Shown piece by piece: positions 8,889 through 17,676 of a DNA stretch of 64,000 bases (the first letter of the stretch is position 1; each line of letters opens with the position of its first letter). This DNA comes from Clostridia bacterium (GTDB taxonomy: Bacteria > Bacillota > Clostridia > Oscillospirales > CAG-272): contig JAFQOG010000017.1 in assembly GCA_017420755.1 (NCBI GenBank), positions 1-64,000 of the forward strand, given 5' to 3'. The notes under the pieces were generated by a model. It searched no databases. It saw only the letters and a program-made list of their open reading frames with translations, and was not told the origin of the DNA. Both the position numbers and the translations under genes were made by a program.

Positions 8889-9173
8889 ATGAAGAAATTT
8901 GGTTTTGTTTTACTGATTATATTGACTTTTATTTTACTGGCTTCTTGTGGTAATTACCAAGAGTTAACCGAAAAGGATAAGCTTGACACCGAATGGGAAA
9001 GCAAGGGAACAACTGAATATATTGTAAACAAAGCAACTTATTCGTATCATCTATCAGATTGCTTTTTTGTAAAAAGCATCAAAGAGGAAAACAAAATAAT
9101 CACAACTGATATTGATTTTTTAATTGAGCATCAATATAGCCCTTGCAAGAAATGTATTAAAAACGAACAGTAA
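8889..9173 (+). CDS. Small lipoprotein with an Ada-like His/Cys metal-binding motif
   Basis: 94 residues: lipoprotein signal with lipobox LLASC, then a single compact domain YIVNKATYSYHLSDC...N...DFLIEHQYSPCKKC. That spacing (His, Cys, then CxxC after a GY/QY-SPC turn) matches the short Ada-type zinc-binding module found at the ends of secreted nucleases and ComEC/MBL-fold proteins, where it usually reads NxxSxxFHxPxCxxV...GYxPCxxC. Here it stands alone on a lipid anchor. The start at 8889 is chosen from GGGAAGG upstream and from the promoter position. Function unknown; metal binding is inferred from the residues. Confidence 0.6.
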   Translation: MKKFGFVLLIILTFILLASCGNYQELTEKDKLDTEWESKGTTEYIVNKATYSYHLSDCFFVKSIKEENKIITTDIDFLIEHQYSPCKKCIKNEQ

Positions 9174-9200
9174 AAAAGCACCGAAAATCGGTGCTTTTTT
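9172..9200. terminator. Bidirectional terminator
   Basis: AAAAAAGCACCGA, 3-nt loop, TCGGTGCTTTTTTT between the convergent lipoprotein and GH35 genes. Confidence 0.85.
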
Positions 9201-9202
9201 TA

Positions 9203-10942
9203 TTATTGAAGTGTTGGATAATCCTTAAATTCTACGACTGCCTCTCCCTTTAATCCATCGGATTCAAAAACGATTATCTCGTTTTCTCCCTCCTTTAAGA
9301 TTGAGGCTGGCACATATAAGCTAACCTGTGGGCCAATTTCCCAATATCTTCCGATATTAAAGCCGTTAATAACAACAAAGCCCTTTTTGAAATTGTCAAG
9401 ATAGAGGAATGTGTCTGCCACAGTATCAACAGTAAAGCTACCACGCATAAAGCAAGATGGCTCGTTAAACTCCTTGCCATACTCAAGAAGTGAAAGGTTG
9501 TCCATTGGCATAGGATATGCATTCCAGTTGAAGTGTATTATATTATCACCCATCAAAAATCTACCGGATATTCCCTTTTTGCGCATCATTTTAGGTCCGA
9601 AATTAGCGCGTCCCATATTCTCAACTAAAATGGTTAGAGTATCGCCCTTCTTTGCGTTAATTGTTGTTTTGAGTGCGTCATCATTTATGTAAACAATTCC
9701 TTGAAGTATATCATTGATATAAACATGCGCACGGTCACCAATTTCAGCAAAGGTAACTGTTGTATTTTGATAATCGCGATTCAAGGTTGTGGTGTATGCA
9801 ATATAGCCATAGCCTTGACCATACCACTCCATATTTTTTGGAACATTAGAGAAAATAGGACTTGAAATTTTATCAAGGTTGTTAAAAAGTCCAGCCCTTT
9901 CGGTCAAATATGCTTTGCCATATGCTCTTTTTTCTCTGTTCTTCGGAATCTCTGGCAGCTCCTTGCCTATATGCTTTTTAATGACCTCTCTTGCCATTTT
10001 GTATTTTTCAGTAATGTCGCCACATTCGGTCAGCATAGCGTCGTAGTCATAGCTTGTAACATCCGGCTTAAATTTGTCATAGTGGTTTGCGCCACTTGTA
10101 AAGCCAAAGTTTGTACCACCGATAAACATATACATATTTAAGCTTCCCTTGGTTAGCATATCGTCAATAACCTTGGCATAATCCTCTGCGCTTGTTTTAT
10201 GATGGAAGCCATCTCCCCAAGCATCAAACCAACCATTCCACATTTCCATACACATTTTTGGGGAATTTGGGAAAAGCTTATCGTGAGCTCTAAAGTTGTC
10301 CTCTACGCGAGAGCCAAAGTTTAGTGTTGGCAAGCATCCCTCAATTGTTCCATCAAGCAAATTAACCTCGCTTGTTCCGTCGGATGTAAAAAGAGGAACA
10401 TCGATGCCGTGCTTTCTATAAATATCATATAAGCTTTTCAGGTATTCTTTGTCATCGCCATAATATCCATATTCGTTTTCACATTGAAGCATAATTATAG
10501 GTCCGCCGTTTGTGAAAAGCAAATCGCGAATTTGGTCGAACATAGCACTAAGATAAGCCTCGAAATGCTTCATATAGGTTGGATTTGAGCATCTGATTTC
10601 CATATTCTCCATTTCGAGCAACCACCAAGGAAGTCCACCGAATTCCCATTCAGCACAAATATATGGACCTGGTCGAACTATAACCATAAGTCCCTCTGCC
10701 TCAGCAGTTTTTACAAATTTTCTTATATCAAGATTTCCGGAAAAATCAAATTCTCCTATCTTTTTTTCGTGCATATTCCAAGCACAATAGGTTTCAACGC
10801 AGTTTAGCCCCATAGCCTTCATCTTTTTAAAAATATCGCTCCAGTTGCCTGGCATATTTCTAAAATAATGAACTGCACCTGAGATGATTTTTATTTTTTC
10901 TCCATCCTTATAAAAATCCTTGCCATCAATTTTGAAATCCAT
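9203..10942 (-). CDS. Beta-galactosidase, glycoside hydrolase family 35
   Basis: 579 residues, the usual size of the compact bacterial GH35 enzymes. An N-terminal TIM barrel opens with ISGAVHYFRNMP and carries VRPGPYICAEWEFGGLPWW. The acid/base Glu157 is in QCENEYG and the nucleophile Glu233 in CMEMWNGWF. Two beta-sandwich domains follow, ending NGFNIGRYWEIGPQ and SLYVPASILKEGENEIIVFE, both typical of the family. There is no signal peptide, so it acts in the cytoplasm on imported galactosides by a retaining mechanism. It stands opposite the GH78-like gene and fits a plant-glycan diet. Confidence 0.93.
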   Translation of the reverse strand: MDFKIDGKDFYKDGEKIKIISGAVHYFRNMPGNWSDIFKKMKAMGLNCVETYCAWNMHEKKIGEFDFSGNLDIRKFVKTAEAEGLMVIVRPGPYICAEWEFGGLPWWLLEMENMEIRCSNPTYMKHFEAYLSAMFDQIRDLLFTNGGPIIMLQCENEYGYYGDDKEYLKSLYDIYRKHGIDVPLFTSDGTSEVNLLDGTIEGCLPTLNFGSRVEDNFRAHDKLFPNSPKMCMEMWNGWFDAWGDGFHHKTSAEDYAKVIDDMLTKGSLNMYMFIGGTNFGFTSGANHYDKFKPDVTSYDYDAMLTECGDITEKYKMAREVIKKHIGKELPEIPKNREKRAYGKAYLTERAGLFNNLDKISSPIFSNVPKNMEWYGQGYGYIAYTTTLNRDYQNTTVTFAEIGDRAHVYINDILQGIVYINDDALKTTINAKKGDTLTILVENMGRANFGPKMMRKKGISGRFLMGDNIIHFNWNAYPMPMDNLSLLEYGKEFNEPSCFMRGSFTVDTVADTFLYLDNFKKGFVVINGFNIGRYWEIGPQVSLYVPASILKEGENEIIVFESDGLKGEAVVEFKDYPTLQ

Positions 10943-11044
10943 AATTTCACCTCTTTAATTTGTTATATTTATATTCTATCATATAAAAAATAAAAATTCT
11001 ACAAATATATTAAAATAAAGGATGCTTTTTGACTTTTTTGATGG

Positions 11045-11050
11045 TATAAT
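11045..11050 (+). promoter_or_regulatory. Extended -10 of the GH78-like gene
   Basis: TGGTATAAT with no good -35 at the usual distance. The start codon at 11078 follows an AAGGGATGG ribosome binding site. Confidence 0.4.
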
Positions 11051-11077
11051 TACTTATAGAAGGGATGGTGATAAGTA

Positions 11078-13177
11078 ATGTCTGCCTGGATTTGGCTACC
11101 AAGCGACAAGTATCCAAAAAATCAAACAACCTTTTATAATTCTCTCTCCCCTATCGGCGACGGAAATTACACAGTTTGCTCTTTTTCCAAAATATATGAT
11201 TTTGGGCGCGTGCCAAAATCGGTTGAGCTCGTTTTTTCCGGCGACACCGCCTTTTATCTTCGCTGTAATGGGGAGGATATCGCTCGCGGTCCAGCTTACT
11301 CTGGTGGAGATTTTTTAAACAACGATAAAAAAAGAAGCGATTATTATGCATTCAAAAGTGTCATTACACCAAAGGATACTTATCTTGACTTTTTCGCTCT
11401 TGTTCGGATGAAGCCTTATCACATTTGTGAATATTCTCGCGGTGCTGGTGGCTTTTTCCTTTCTGGTGTTGCTTATTTTGAAAATGGCGATTCTGTCAAA
11501 TTTTCAACGGATTCCAACTGGGACATTACATTTTTACCATCATATAATAGTCCAAAATGCTACGATGGCGCAATAAAAAATGACGCACCCACAAAGGCAG
11601 AAATAAAGGCAGACATTTGGAAGCCCGAAATTGCGACCATCCAACCATGCAAAACAGAAAATCTTGTAAAATACACCTACAAGCTCTGCGCTGGCAAATC
11701 CATAAAGGAAACAAAGGAGCTTGATAAGGTTTATGCTGGATTTTTAAAAATACGCGCAAAGACCTTGGGGGATATAACCGTTAATATAAATGCCTTTGAG
11801 CGTGAGGAACGCTATTTCCTTTCATATTGTAAATTTACCGAAGACAGCGAATATTATAGCCTTGAGCTTGCTTCCGTCGGCGGCTTTGACATTGAAATTT
11901 CAAACCAATCAAGCTGCGATGCAGAGATTGAAATTTCCTTTGATGCCTCATTCTATCCTATAATTAGCTTTGCCCAAACTAAGGTTAGCGACAAGGAATT
12001 AGAGGCGCTTTTGGAAATTTGCACACACACCTTGAAGTATTGCCGTCAATCACACCATCTTGATAGCCCTAAGCACTGCGAGCCTCTTGCCTGCGTTGGT
12101 GATTACTATATTGAGATGCTTATGACTGCATTTTCATATGGAGATTTTTCTCTTTGTGAATTTGATATTTTGCGTATAGCACGAACCATGGAGGAAAACG
12201 ACGGACGGCTTTTCCACACAACATATAGCTTGATTTTTGTTAATATGATCTACGAATGCTATATGCTAACAGGAAACAAGGACATTCTTTTAAAATGCAA
12301 AAAAGCACTTGATTTACTTTTTGATAGATTTAAAACGTATATTGGTGAAAACGGGTTAGTTGAAACTCCTCCTGACTATATGTTTGTTGATTGGCTCTTC
12401 CCTGACGGAATTTCAACACACCACCCACCAAAGGCGCTCGGTCAGACTTGTCTTAACCTATTCCTTTTTGGAGCTTTAAATACAGGCTCTAAAATATATA
12501 ATGAGCTTTTATGCAAAAAACAAGCAAACCTCTTAAAAACCGAGGCTATATGCCTTAAAAATGCGATTTTAAACAATCTCTATGACAAAGAGCGCGGCCT
12601 TTTCTTTGAGGGCTTAAACACCGAAACCCCTGAGCATCTTTTATACCAATATATGCCAAAGAATGTTGAAAAAAGATACTATCGTCGTCATGCAAATATT
12701 TTGGCGTGCTATTTTGGTATTTTAGAAAAAAATGAGTGTAGGGCGCTTCTTGAAAAAATATATAATGACAACTCACTTGGCGAGGTTCAGCCATACTTTA
12801 TGCATTTTTGGCTCGAAGCAATTTTAAGAAACGGGCTATCAAGCAAATATACCCTTTCCCTTTTGGAGCTGTGGAAAGCATCTATAAAGGAATGTCCAAA
12901 GGGTCTGGTTGAGGGCTTTTATCCACCCGAGCCATCGTATAAATTCGATTATTCCCACGCTTGGGGAGGAACGCCTCTTTACTCCTTGCCAATGGCAATT
13001 TGCAACCTCGAAATTTTAGAGGCAGGATTTAAAAAAATCAAATTAAAGCCCACTCTTTTATCACTCGATTATGCACACGTTGAAATCCCTACTCCTTTTG
13101 GCCTTATATCAATAGATATAAGCAATGAGAATGAAACAAAAATCATCAAGCCAGACGAAATTATAATTGTTGACTAA
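11078..13177 (+). CDS. Divergent GH78-like (alpha-L-rhamnosidase superfamily) protein
   Basis: 699 residues with no signal peptide. The layout follows bacterial rhamnosidases: N-terminal beta-sandwich (YLRCNGEDIARGPAYSGGD, compare the usual LYxNGxxVGxxP), then about residues 310-600 an (alpha/alpha)6 barrel, then a short C-terminal beta domain (ETKIIKPDEIIIVD). At the spot where GH78 enzymes read DxPTDCPQRDERxGWTGD, this protein reads HHLDSPKHCEPLACVGDYYIE, so the canonical Asp/Arg/Glu set is replaced. It may hydrolyse a different glycoside or have changed mechanism. It is transcribed alone between GH35 and the acyltransferase gene and closes with a strong terminator. Confidence 0.7.
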   Translation: MSAWIWLPSDKYPKNQTTFYNSLSPIGDGNYTVCSFSKIYDFGRVPKSVELVFSGDTAFYLRCNGEDIARGPAYSGGDFLNNDKKRSDYYAFKSVITPKDTYLDFFALVRMKPYHICEYSRGAGGFFLSGVAYFENGDSVKFSTDSNWDITFLPSYNSPKCYDGAIKNDAPTKAEIKADIWKPEIATIQPCKTENLVKYTYKLCAGKSIKETKELDKVYAGFLKIRAKTLGDITVNINAFEREERYFLSYCKFTEDSEYYSLELASVGGFDIEISNQSSCDAEIEISFDASFYPIISFAQTKVSDKELEALLEICTHTLKYCRQSHHLDSPKHCEPLACVGDYYIEMLMTAFSYGDFSLCEFDILRIARTMEENDGRLFHTTYSLIFVNMIYECYMLTGNKDILLKCKKALDLLFDRFKTYIGENGLVETPPDYMFVDWLFPDGISTHHPPKALGQTCLNLFLFGALNTGSKIYNELLCKKQANLLKTEAICLKNAILNNLYDKERGLFFEGLNTETPEHLLYQYMPKNVEKRYYRRHANILACYFGILEKNECRALLEKIYNDNSLGEVQPYFMHFWLEAILRNGLSSKYTLSLLELWKASIKECPKGLVEGFYPPEPSYKFDYSHAWGGTPLYSLPMAICNLEILEAGFKKIKLKPTLLSLDYAHVEIPTPFGLISIDISNENETKIIKPDEIIIVD

Positions 13178-13180
13178 GTC

Positions 13181-13223
13181 AAAAAACAGCCGTCGATTAA
13201 AAAATTCGACGGCTGTTTTTTTC
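13181..13223 (+). terminator. Terminator of the GH78-like gene
   Basis: AAAACAGCCGTCGA paired with TCGACGGCTGTTTTTTT: a 12-bp stem. Confidence 0.88.
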
Positions 13224-13317
13224 TATTTAAATGTGTATTATTTATGAATTTTCAATTACAAAGGGGTTAATTTTGCCCGTTTTTCGCCCTCTTTCCGCTT
13301 TTAAATCCTCATTTTCA

Positions 13318-13346
13318 TTGAATATTAAACCAAAATATGGTAAAAT
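13318..13346 (+). promoter_or_regulatory. Sigma-A promoter of the acyltransferase-gltS unit
   Basis: TTGAAT (13318-13323), 17 bp with extended TGG, TAAAAT (13341-13346). Confidence 0.65.
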
Positions 13347-13384
13347 GTACATAAGAATTTTTTCTTTTAGAAAGTAGATTTTTT

Positions 13385-14605
13385 ATGGATAAAAAGAAAA
13401 GAAAAAAGAAGCAAAAATGGATAAAGCCGAGGCACACCTTTTTTAGAAATATACTTTATCCTTTTATTGGACTTCTTAGCAAAATCAAATACCACATCAA
13501 GGTTAAAAAACACAAGGATAAAAGACAGTATTTGATAATAGCAAATCATCAAACTCCGTTTGACCAATTCTTTGTTGGAATGTCCTTTAAAAGGCATATA
13601 TATTTTTTAACCAACGATGACCTTTTTTCAAACGGCTTTGTTTCGTGGCTGATTGATTACTTAGTTAAGCCCATTCCAATTAAAAAGGGCACAACTGATG
13701 TAAAAGCAGTTTTAGACTGTAAGCGCGTTGCAAAGGAGGGTGGCTCAATCGCCATATTCCCAGAGGGCAACCGTACATACAGCGGAAAAACTGAGGAAAT
13801 CAAGGATACCATTGCCCCATTTGCAAAATCTCTTGGTCTTCCATTGGCAATCTATCATATTACCGGCGGATATGGTGTTTTACCACGCTGGGGCGATAAG
13901 ACTCGACGTGGAAAAATGGAATCTTATGTTTCCGAGATTATCGAATATGATGACTATAAGGATATGACAAATGAGGAATTATATAAGCTTATTTGCGAAA
14001 AGCTTTATATAAATGAAGGCAAGCTTGATAGAAGCTATTATTCTAAAAGGAATGCTGAGTATCTTGAAAGAGCAATTTACTACTGCCCTGAATGTGGACT
14101 TAGCGAATGGGAAAGCACGGGCGACATAATTAAATGTAAATCCTGCTCTCTTACTGTTAAATATCTGCCAACCAAGGAGCTTGTTGGTGTGAACCGCGAA
14201 TTCCCTTACAAATTCGTAAACGATTGGTATGATGCGCAATGCAAATTTGTTCGCGGGCTTGACTTATCACCTTATAGCGATACTCCGATTTTTGTGGACA
14301 CAGTTAACCTTTCAGAGGTTATTCCTTGTAAAAAGAAGATTCCTATTGGTAAAAACGTAACACTTTCAACCTATAATAATAGATTAGAAATAAATTTGGA
14401 AAATGAAACAATTGTGGTTCCCTTCTCTAAAATCACCTCTATGGGGGTTCTGGGTAGAAATAAATTAAACTACTATTTTGATAAAAGAGTATTCCAAATT
14501 AAGGGCGTTTCTGTAAGATTCAATGCTCTTAAGCATCTAAATATATATCATCATAGTATTAACATTCAAAAAGGAGAAACTGAATATGGAACTCTCGGGC
14601 TTTAA
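13385..14605 (+). CDS. PlsC-type acyltransferase with an added zinc-ribbon domain
   Basis: 406 residues. A basic N-terminus is followed by the lysophospholipid acyltransferase core with NHQTPFD (the HX4D catalytic motif) and FPEGNRT (acceptor-binding motif). After residue 225 comes a zinc ribbon, CPECG...CKSC, and a C-terminal region with no match I recognise (KKKIPIGKNVTLSTY, then SKITSMGVLGRNKLNYYF), which looks like a PH-type beta domain. The core should acylate a lysophosphatidate-like acceptor at the membrane; the extra domains set it apart from the plain PlsC at 24578. It overlaps gltS by 20 bp. The ribosome binding site is weak. Confidence 0.8.
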   Translation: MDKKKRKKKQKWIKPRHTFFRNILYPFIGLLSKIKYHIKVKKHKDKRQYLIIANHQTPFDQFFVGMSFKRHIYFLTNDDLFSNGFVSWLIDYLVKPIPIKKGTTDVKAVLDCKRVAKEGGSIAIFPEGNRTYSGKTEEIKDTIAPFAKSLGLPLAIYHITGGYGVLPRWGDKTRRGKMESYVSEIIEYDDYKDMTNEELYKLICEKLYINEGKLDRSYYSKRNAEYLERAIYYCPECGLSEWESTGDIIKCKSCSLTVKYLPTKELVGVNREFPYKFVNDWYDAQCKFVRGLDLSPYSDTPIFVDTVNLSEVIPCKKKIPIGKNVTLSTYNNRLEINLENETIVVPFSKITSMGVLGRNKLNYYFDKRVFQIKGVSVRFNALKHLNIYHHSINIQKGETEYGTLGL

Positions 14606-16109
14606 TGCTTGGGGGATTGTCAATATAATTGCTGTTTTGCTAATAAGCTTGCTTGTGGCAAACATACTAAAAAGACGAATTCCCCTTCTTAAAAAATCAC
14701 TCATTCCAACATCCGTTTTAGCCGGAAGCTTGCTTCTTATAATATCGTCAATATACACAATTATAACAGGCGAATATATATTTGAGCTTGAATTTTTTGG
14801 TTCACCATCAAAGGAAGCACTTGCCGCGGTTGAAGCCGGCATCATTGATGCTAATGATTTATCTCTAACCGGTCTTGAGCTTCTCGAAATCATAACTTAC
14901 CACGCATTAGCTCTTGGATTTATTGCTACTGCCTTTAAGCCGGTTAAGGAAAAGCTCTCTAAAAAACGCAGTGTTGAGGTTTTTAACTCCGGTATTACAA
15001 CAGTTTCAACATATCTTTTACAAGCTGTAATCGGTATAACCATTACTACAATTGCGGTTCTTATCGGTGCAAACAAGCTTGGTCTTACAAACTATGCCGG
15101 TGTCATTCTCGCCTTCGGATTTGGTCAAGGTACAGGTCAAGCAATGAACTTCGGTCAGCAATATCAAAATATTAATCAAGCAGGCGGCACACAGGTTGCC
15201 GGTGCTGAAACCTTGGCACACGGACTTGATTTTGGTCTTTCTATTGCATCACTCGGCTTTATCTCAGCTGCTATTGGTGGCGTAATTTTCTTAAATATTT
15301 TGAGAAGGCGCACCCACAAAAAAATCGCAAATGATGAATTCGCTGAAACAATGACAATGGATAAAATTCAAACATCTAAGGAGATTCCTATGGAAGCCTC
15401 CGGTGTTGACAAAATTACACTTCAAATTGCATTCATTTTAGGCTCATATTTCGCAGCCTACGGTATCATATTTGCTTTAGGTAAAATTTTGCCTGGAATG
15501 AAGGGCGTTATTTATGGCTTTAATTTCCTCATTGGTGTTTTGGTTGCAACCGTTGTTTGCTTCGTTTTAAGATTCTTAAAGAAAAGGCGCGTTATTGAGC
15601 ACGAATATATAAACCACTTCTTGATGAAGCGCTTAGCCGGATTTTTCTTTGATATTATGATTATTGCCGGCATGGCTGCAATCAAGCCTGATACTCTCGG
15701 AAAATACTGGCACGTTCTTCTTATTATGGGTGTTGTCGGTGCAGTTGCTACATTCTTCTATTTGCGATTCATTTCGAAAAAGCTATTTCCAGAATATAAG
15801 GACGAACAGTTTTTGGCTACTTATGGAATGCTCACCGGAACAGCAAGTACAGGTATTATCTTGCTCCGTGAATGGGATCCAAAGTTTGAATCACCCGCAG
15901 CTGACAACTTAGTTTATCAAAACTTCCCTGCTATTGTTTTCGGCTTGCCGATTATGATTGTCGCGGCGCCTAATGTAATAGCGGCACATCCATTCTTGAT
16001 TTACGGAATTTTGTTTGCATTCTTTATTGTTATGAATATTGTTCTTTTCCGTTCGTTTATATTTAAAAAGCGAAAGAAAAAGAAGCAGACAGAAGAAAAA
16101 GCTGAATAG
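14586..16109 (+). CDS. gltS: Sodium/glutamate symporter (ESS family)
   Basis: 507 residues, somewhat longer than the usual 400. Multiple TM helices (IVNIIAVLLISLLVANIL at the N-terminus). The family signature GFGQGTGQAMNFG sits near residue 180, with a similar re-entrant segment LTGTASTGIILLRE in the second half, as expected for the two inverted repeats. The protein imports glutamate with sodium. A long hydrophilic linker (about 240-280) separates the halves and the C-terminus is Lys-rich. Start supported by AAAGGAG ten bases upstream, inside the end of the acyltransferase gene. Confidence 0.85.
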   Translation: MELSGFNAWGIVNIIAVLLISLLVANILKRRIPLLKKSLIPTSVLAGSLLLIISSIYTIITGEYIFELEFFGSPSKEALAAVEAGIIDANDLSLTGLELLEIITYHALALGFIATAFKPVKEKLSKKRSVEVFNSGITTVSTYLLQAVIGITITTIAVLIGANKLGLTNYAGVILAFGFGQGTGQAMNFGQQYQNINQAGGTQVAGAETLAHGLDFGLSIASLGFISAAIGGVIFLNILRRRTHKKIANDEFAETMTMDKIQTSKEIPMEASGVDKITLQIAFILGSYFAAYGIIFALGKILPGMKGVIYGFNFLIGVLVATVVCFVLRFLKKRRVIEHEYINHFLMKRLAGFFFDIMIIAGMAAIKPDTLGKYWHVLLIMGVVGAVATFFYLRFISKKLFPEYKDEQFLATYGMLTGTASTGIILLREWDPKFESPAADNLVYQNFPAIVFGLPIMIVAAPNVIAAHPFLIYGILFAFFIVMNIVLFRSFIFKKRKKKKQTEEKAE

Positions 16110-16139
16110 AAAAAAGCGACTCCCAAGAGTCGCTTTTTT
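16108..16139. terminator. Bidirectional terminator
   Basis: AAAAAAGCGACTC, CCAA loop, GAGTCGCTTTTTT between convergent gltS and the aminotransferase gene. Confidence 0.88.
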
Positions 16140-16141
16140 AA

Positions 16142-17428
16142 TTACATTTTGCTTAAATATTTGTTTACGCTTGAAAGCTTTACACAAAGTGTAAAAAGCT
16201 CTGTCGCAACAATAAGGTCAGAAAGTGGTGGATAGGATGGAGCGATTCTGATGTTTGAATCCTGTGGGTCCTTACCATATGGGTAGGTTGCGCCTGCATC
16301 TGTCATCACAACGCCTGCCTTTTTACATTTTGCAACAATATCCTTCGCACATCCCTCAAGAGAATCAAAGGAGATAAAGTAACCACCCTTTGGCTCGGTC
16401 CAAGTACCAATTTCAAGACCTTCAAGCTCTCTTTTTAGGATTTCTATAACAGCCTCAAACTTTGGACGGAGAATGTCGGCGTGTAGTCTCATATGCTCTA
16501 CCATACCGTGAATGTCGCCAAAGAATCTAACGTGACGAAGCTGGTTAACCTTATCGTGACCGATTGTTTGAACGGTTAATTGAGCCTTTATGTCGTCGAG
16601 GTTGTTATGTGATGATGCAAGTGCTGCAATACCTGAGCCCGGAAAGCTTATCTTTGAGGTCGAAGCAAATTTGTAAACGAGGTCAGGGTTACCTGCTCTT
16701 TTACATTCAGCCAAAATCTCAACAAGGTTGTCTTGCTTGTCATCATATAAATGGTGAATTGTATATGCGTTATCCCAGTAAATTCTGAAGTCCTTAGCTG
16801 CAGGCTTTAATCTTGCAAAGCGACGAACTGTAAGGTCAGAATATGAATAGCCTTGTGGGTTTGAATACTTTGGAACACACCAAATGCCCTTGATTGATTC
16901 ATCGCTTGCAACAAGCTTCTCAACCATATCCATATCAGGGCCGTCCTTTGTCATTGGAACATTTATCATCTCAATGCCAAAGTATTCGGTAATTCTAAAG
17001 TGTCTATCATAACCTGGCACAGGACATAAAAATTTAACCTTGTCAAGCTTTGACCAAGGGGTAGAGCCCATAACGCCGTGTGTCATTGAACGTGCGATTG
17101 TATCGTACATTACGTTAAGGCTTGAGTTGCCATAGATTATGATTTGGTCAGATGGAACCTCCATCATATCGGCAAGAAGCTCTTGCGCCTCCTTAATGCC
17201 GTCAAGAACACCATAGTTACGGCAGTCAGTTCCGTCATCGCAGGTTAAATCACTATCTGCACCTAAAACGTCCATCATACCCATTGAAAGGTTTAGTTGC
17301 TCAACGCAAGGCTTTCCTCTCGCCATATTGAGCTTTAAATCCTTTGCTTGGTATTCTTTATATTTTGCCTCAAGCTCTTTTTTAAGGGCTTGGAGCTCTT
17401 CTTTTGTGAGTTCACTATATTTTTTCAT
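16142..17428 (-). CDS. PLP-dependent aminotransferase, aspartate aminotransferase type Ic (PF12897-like)
   Basis: 428 residues from the start at 17428, which has GAAGGAG upstream; the ORF extends 27 codons further but lacks a site there. Fold-type I features: LNMARGKPCVEQLNLS near the N-terminus, IIYGNSSLNVMYD (cofactor phosphate loop), VPKYSNPQGYS, YWDNAYTIHHL and the Schiff-base Lys in FASTSKISFPGSG. A C-terminal GTWTEPKGGYFISF strand binds substrate. This matches the aspartate aminotransferase subgroup first seen in actinobacteria. It should interconvert aspartate and 2-oxoglutarate with oxaloacetate and glutamate. Confidence 0.85.
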   Translation of the reverse strand: MKKYSELTKEELQALKKELEAKYKEYQAKDLKLNMARGKPCVEQLNLSMGMMDVLGADSDLTCDDGTDCRNYGVLDGIKEAQELLADMMEVPSDQIIIYGNSSLNVMYDTIARSMTHGVMGSTPWSKLDKVKFLCPVPGYDRHFRITEYFGIEMINVPMTKDGPDMDMVEKLVASDESIKGIWCVPKYSNPQGYSYSDLTVRRFARLKPAAKDFRIYWDNAYTIHHLYDDKQDNLVEILAECKRAGNPDLVYKFASTSKISFPGSGIAALASSHNNLDDIKAQLTVQTIGHDKVNQLRHVRFFGDIHGMVEHMRLHADILRPKFEAVIEILKRELEGLEIGTWTEPKGGYFISFDSLEGCAKDIVAKCKKAGVVMTDAGATYPYGKDPQDSNIRIAPSYPPLSDLIVATELFTLCVKLSSVNKYLSKM

Positions 17429-17676
17429 ATTTTCTCCTTCAAAGGGATTGAGTTTGCGTGCAGCTCCGCCTTGGAACAGAAGGAACAAGTTAGACAAGGC
17501 GTGCCACACTGCACTTCATTTTGGGGATTTAGAACCAAGCTATGCTAGGCGCTTTGGGACTGAAGTAACAAGTTAGACAAGGCGCACCGTAAGGCGAGCT
17601 TTGAAGGCTATGTTTCCCATAGTCGAAAAGCGAGATGCGGAGCAACGCAGTATAACGATGTTAATTCAGTTCCAAA
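17429..17676. repeat. Non-coding spacer with an imperfect ~28-bp direct repeat
   Basis: The 18-mer AACAAGTTAGACAAGGCG occurs at 17484-17501 and 17567-17584, and similarity extends about ten bases upstream of each copy. The spacer is more GC-rich than its surroundings and has no credible gene. No promoter for the aminotransferase gene was obvious, so it may be read from asnS upstream. Confidence 0.6.

Noticed and set aside
17484..17584. GTTAGAC repeats as integron attC core sites
   Set aside because: The 7-mer fits GTTRRRY, but there is no matching inverse core, no cassette gene and no integrase nearby.
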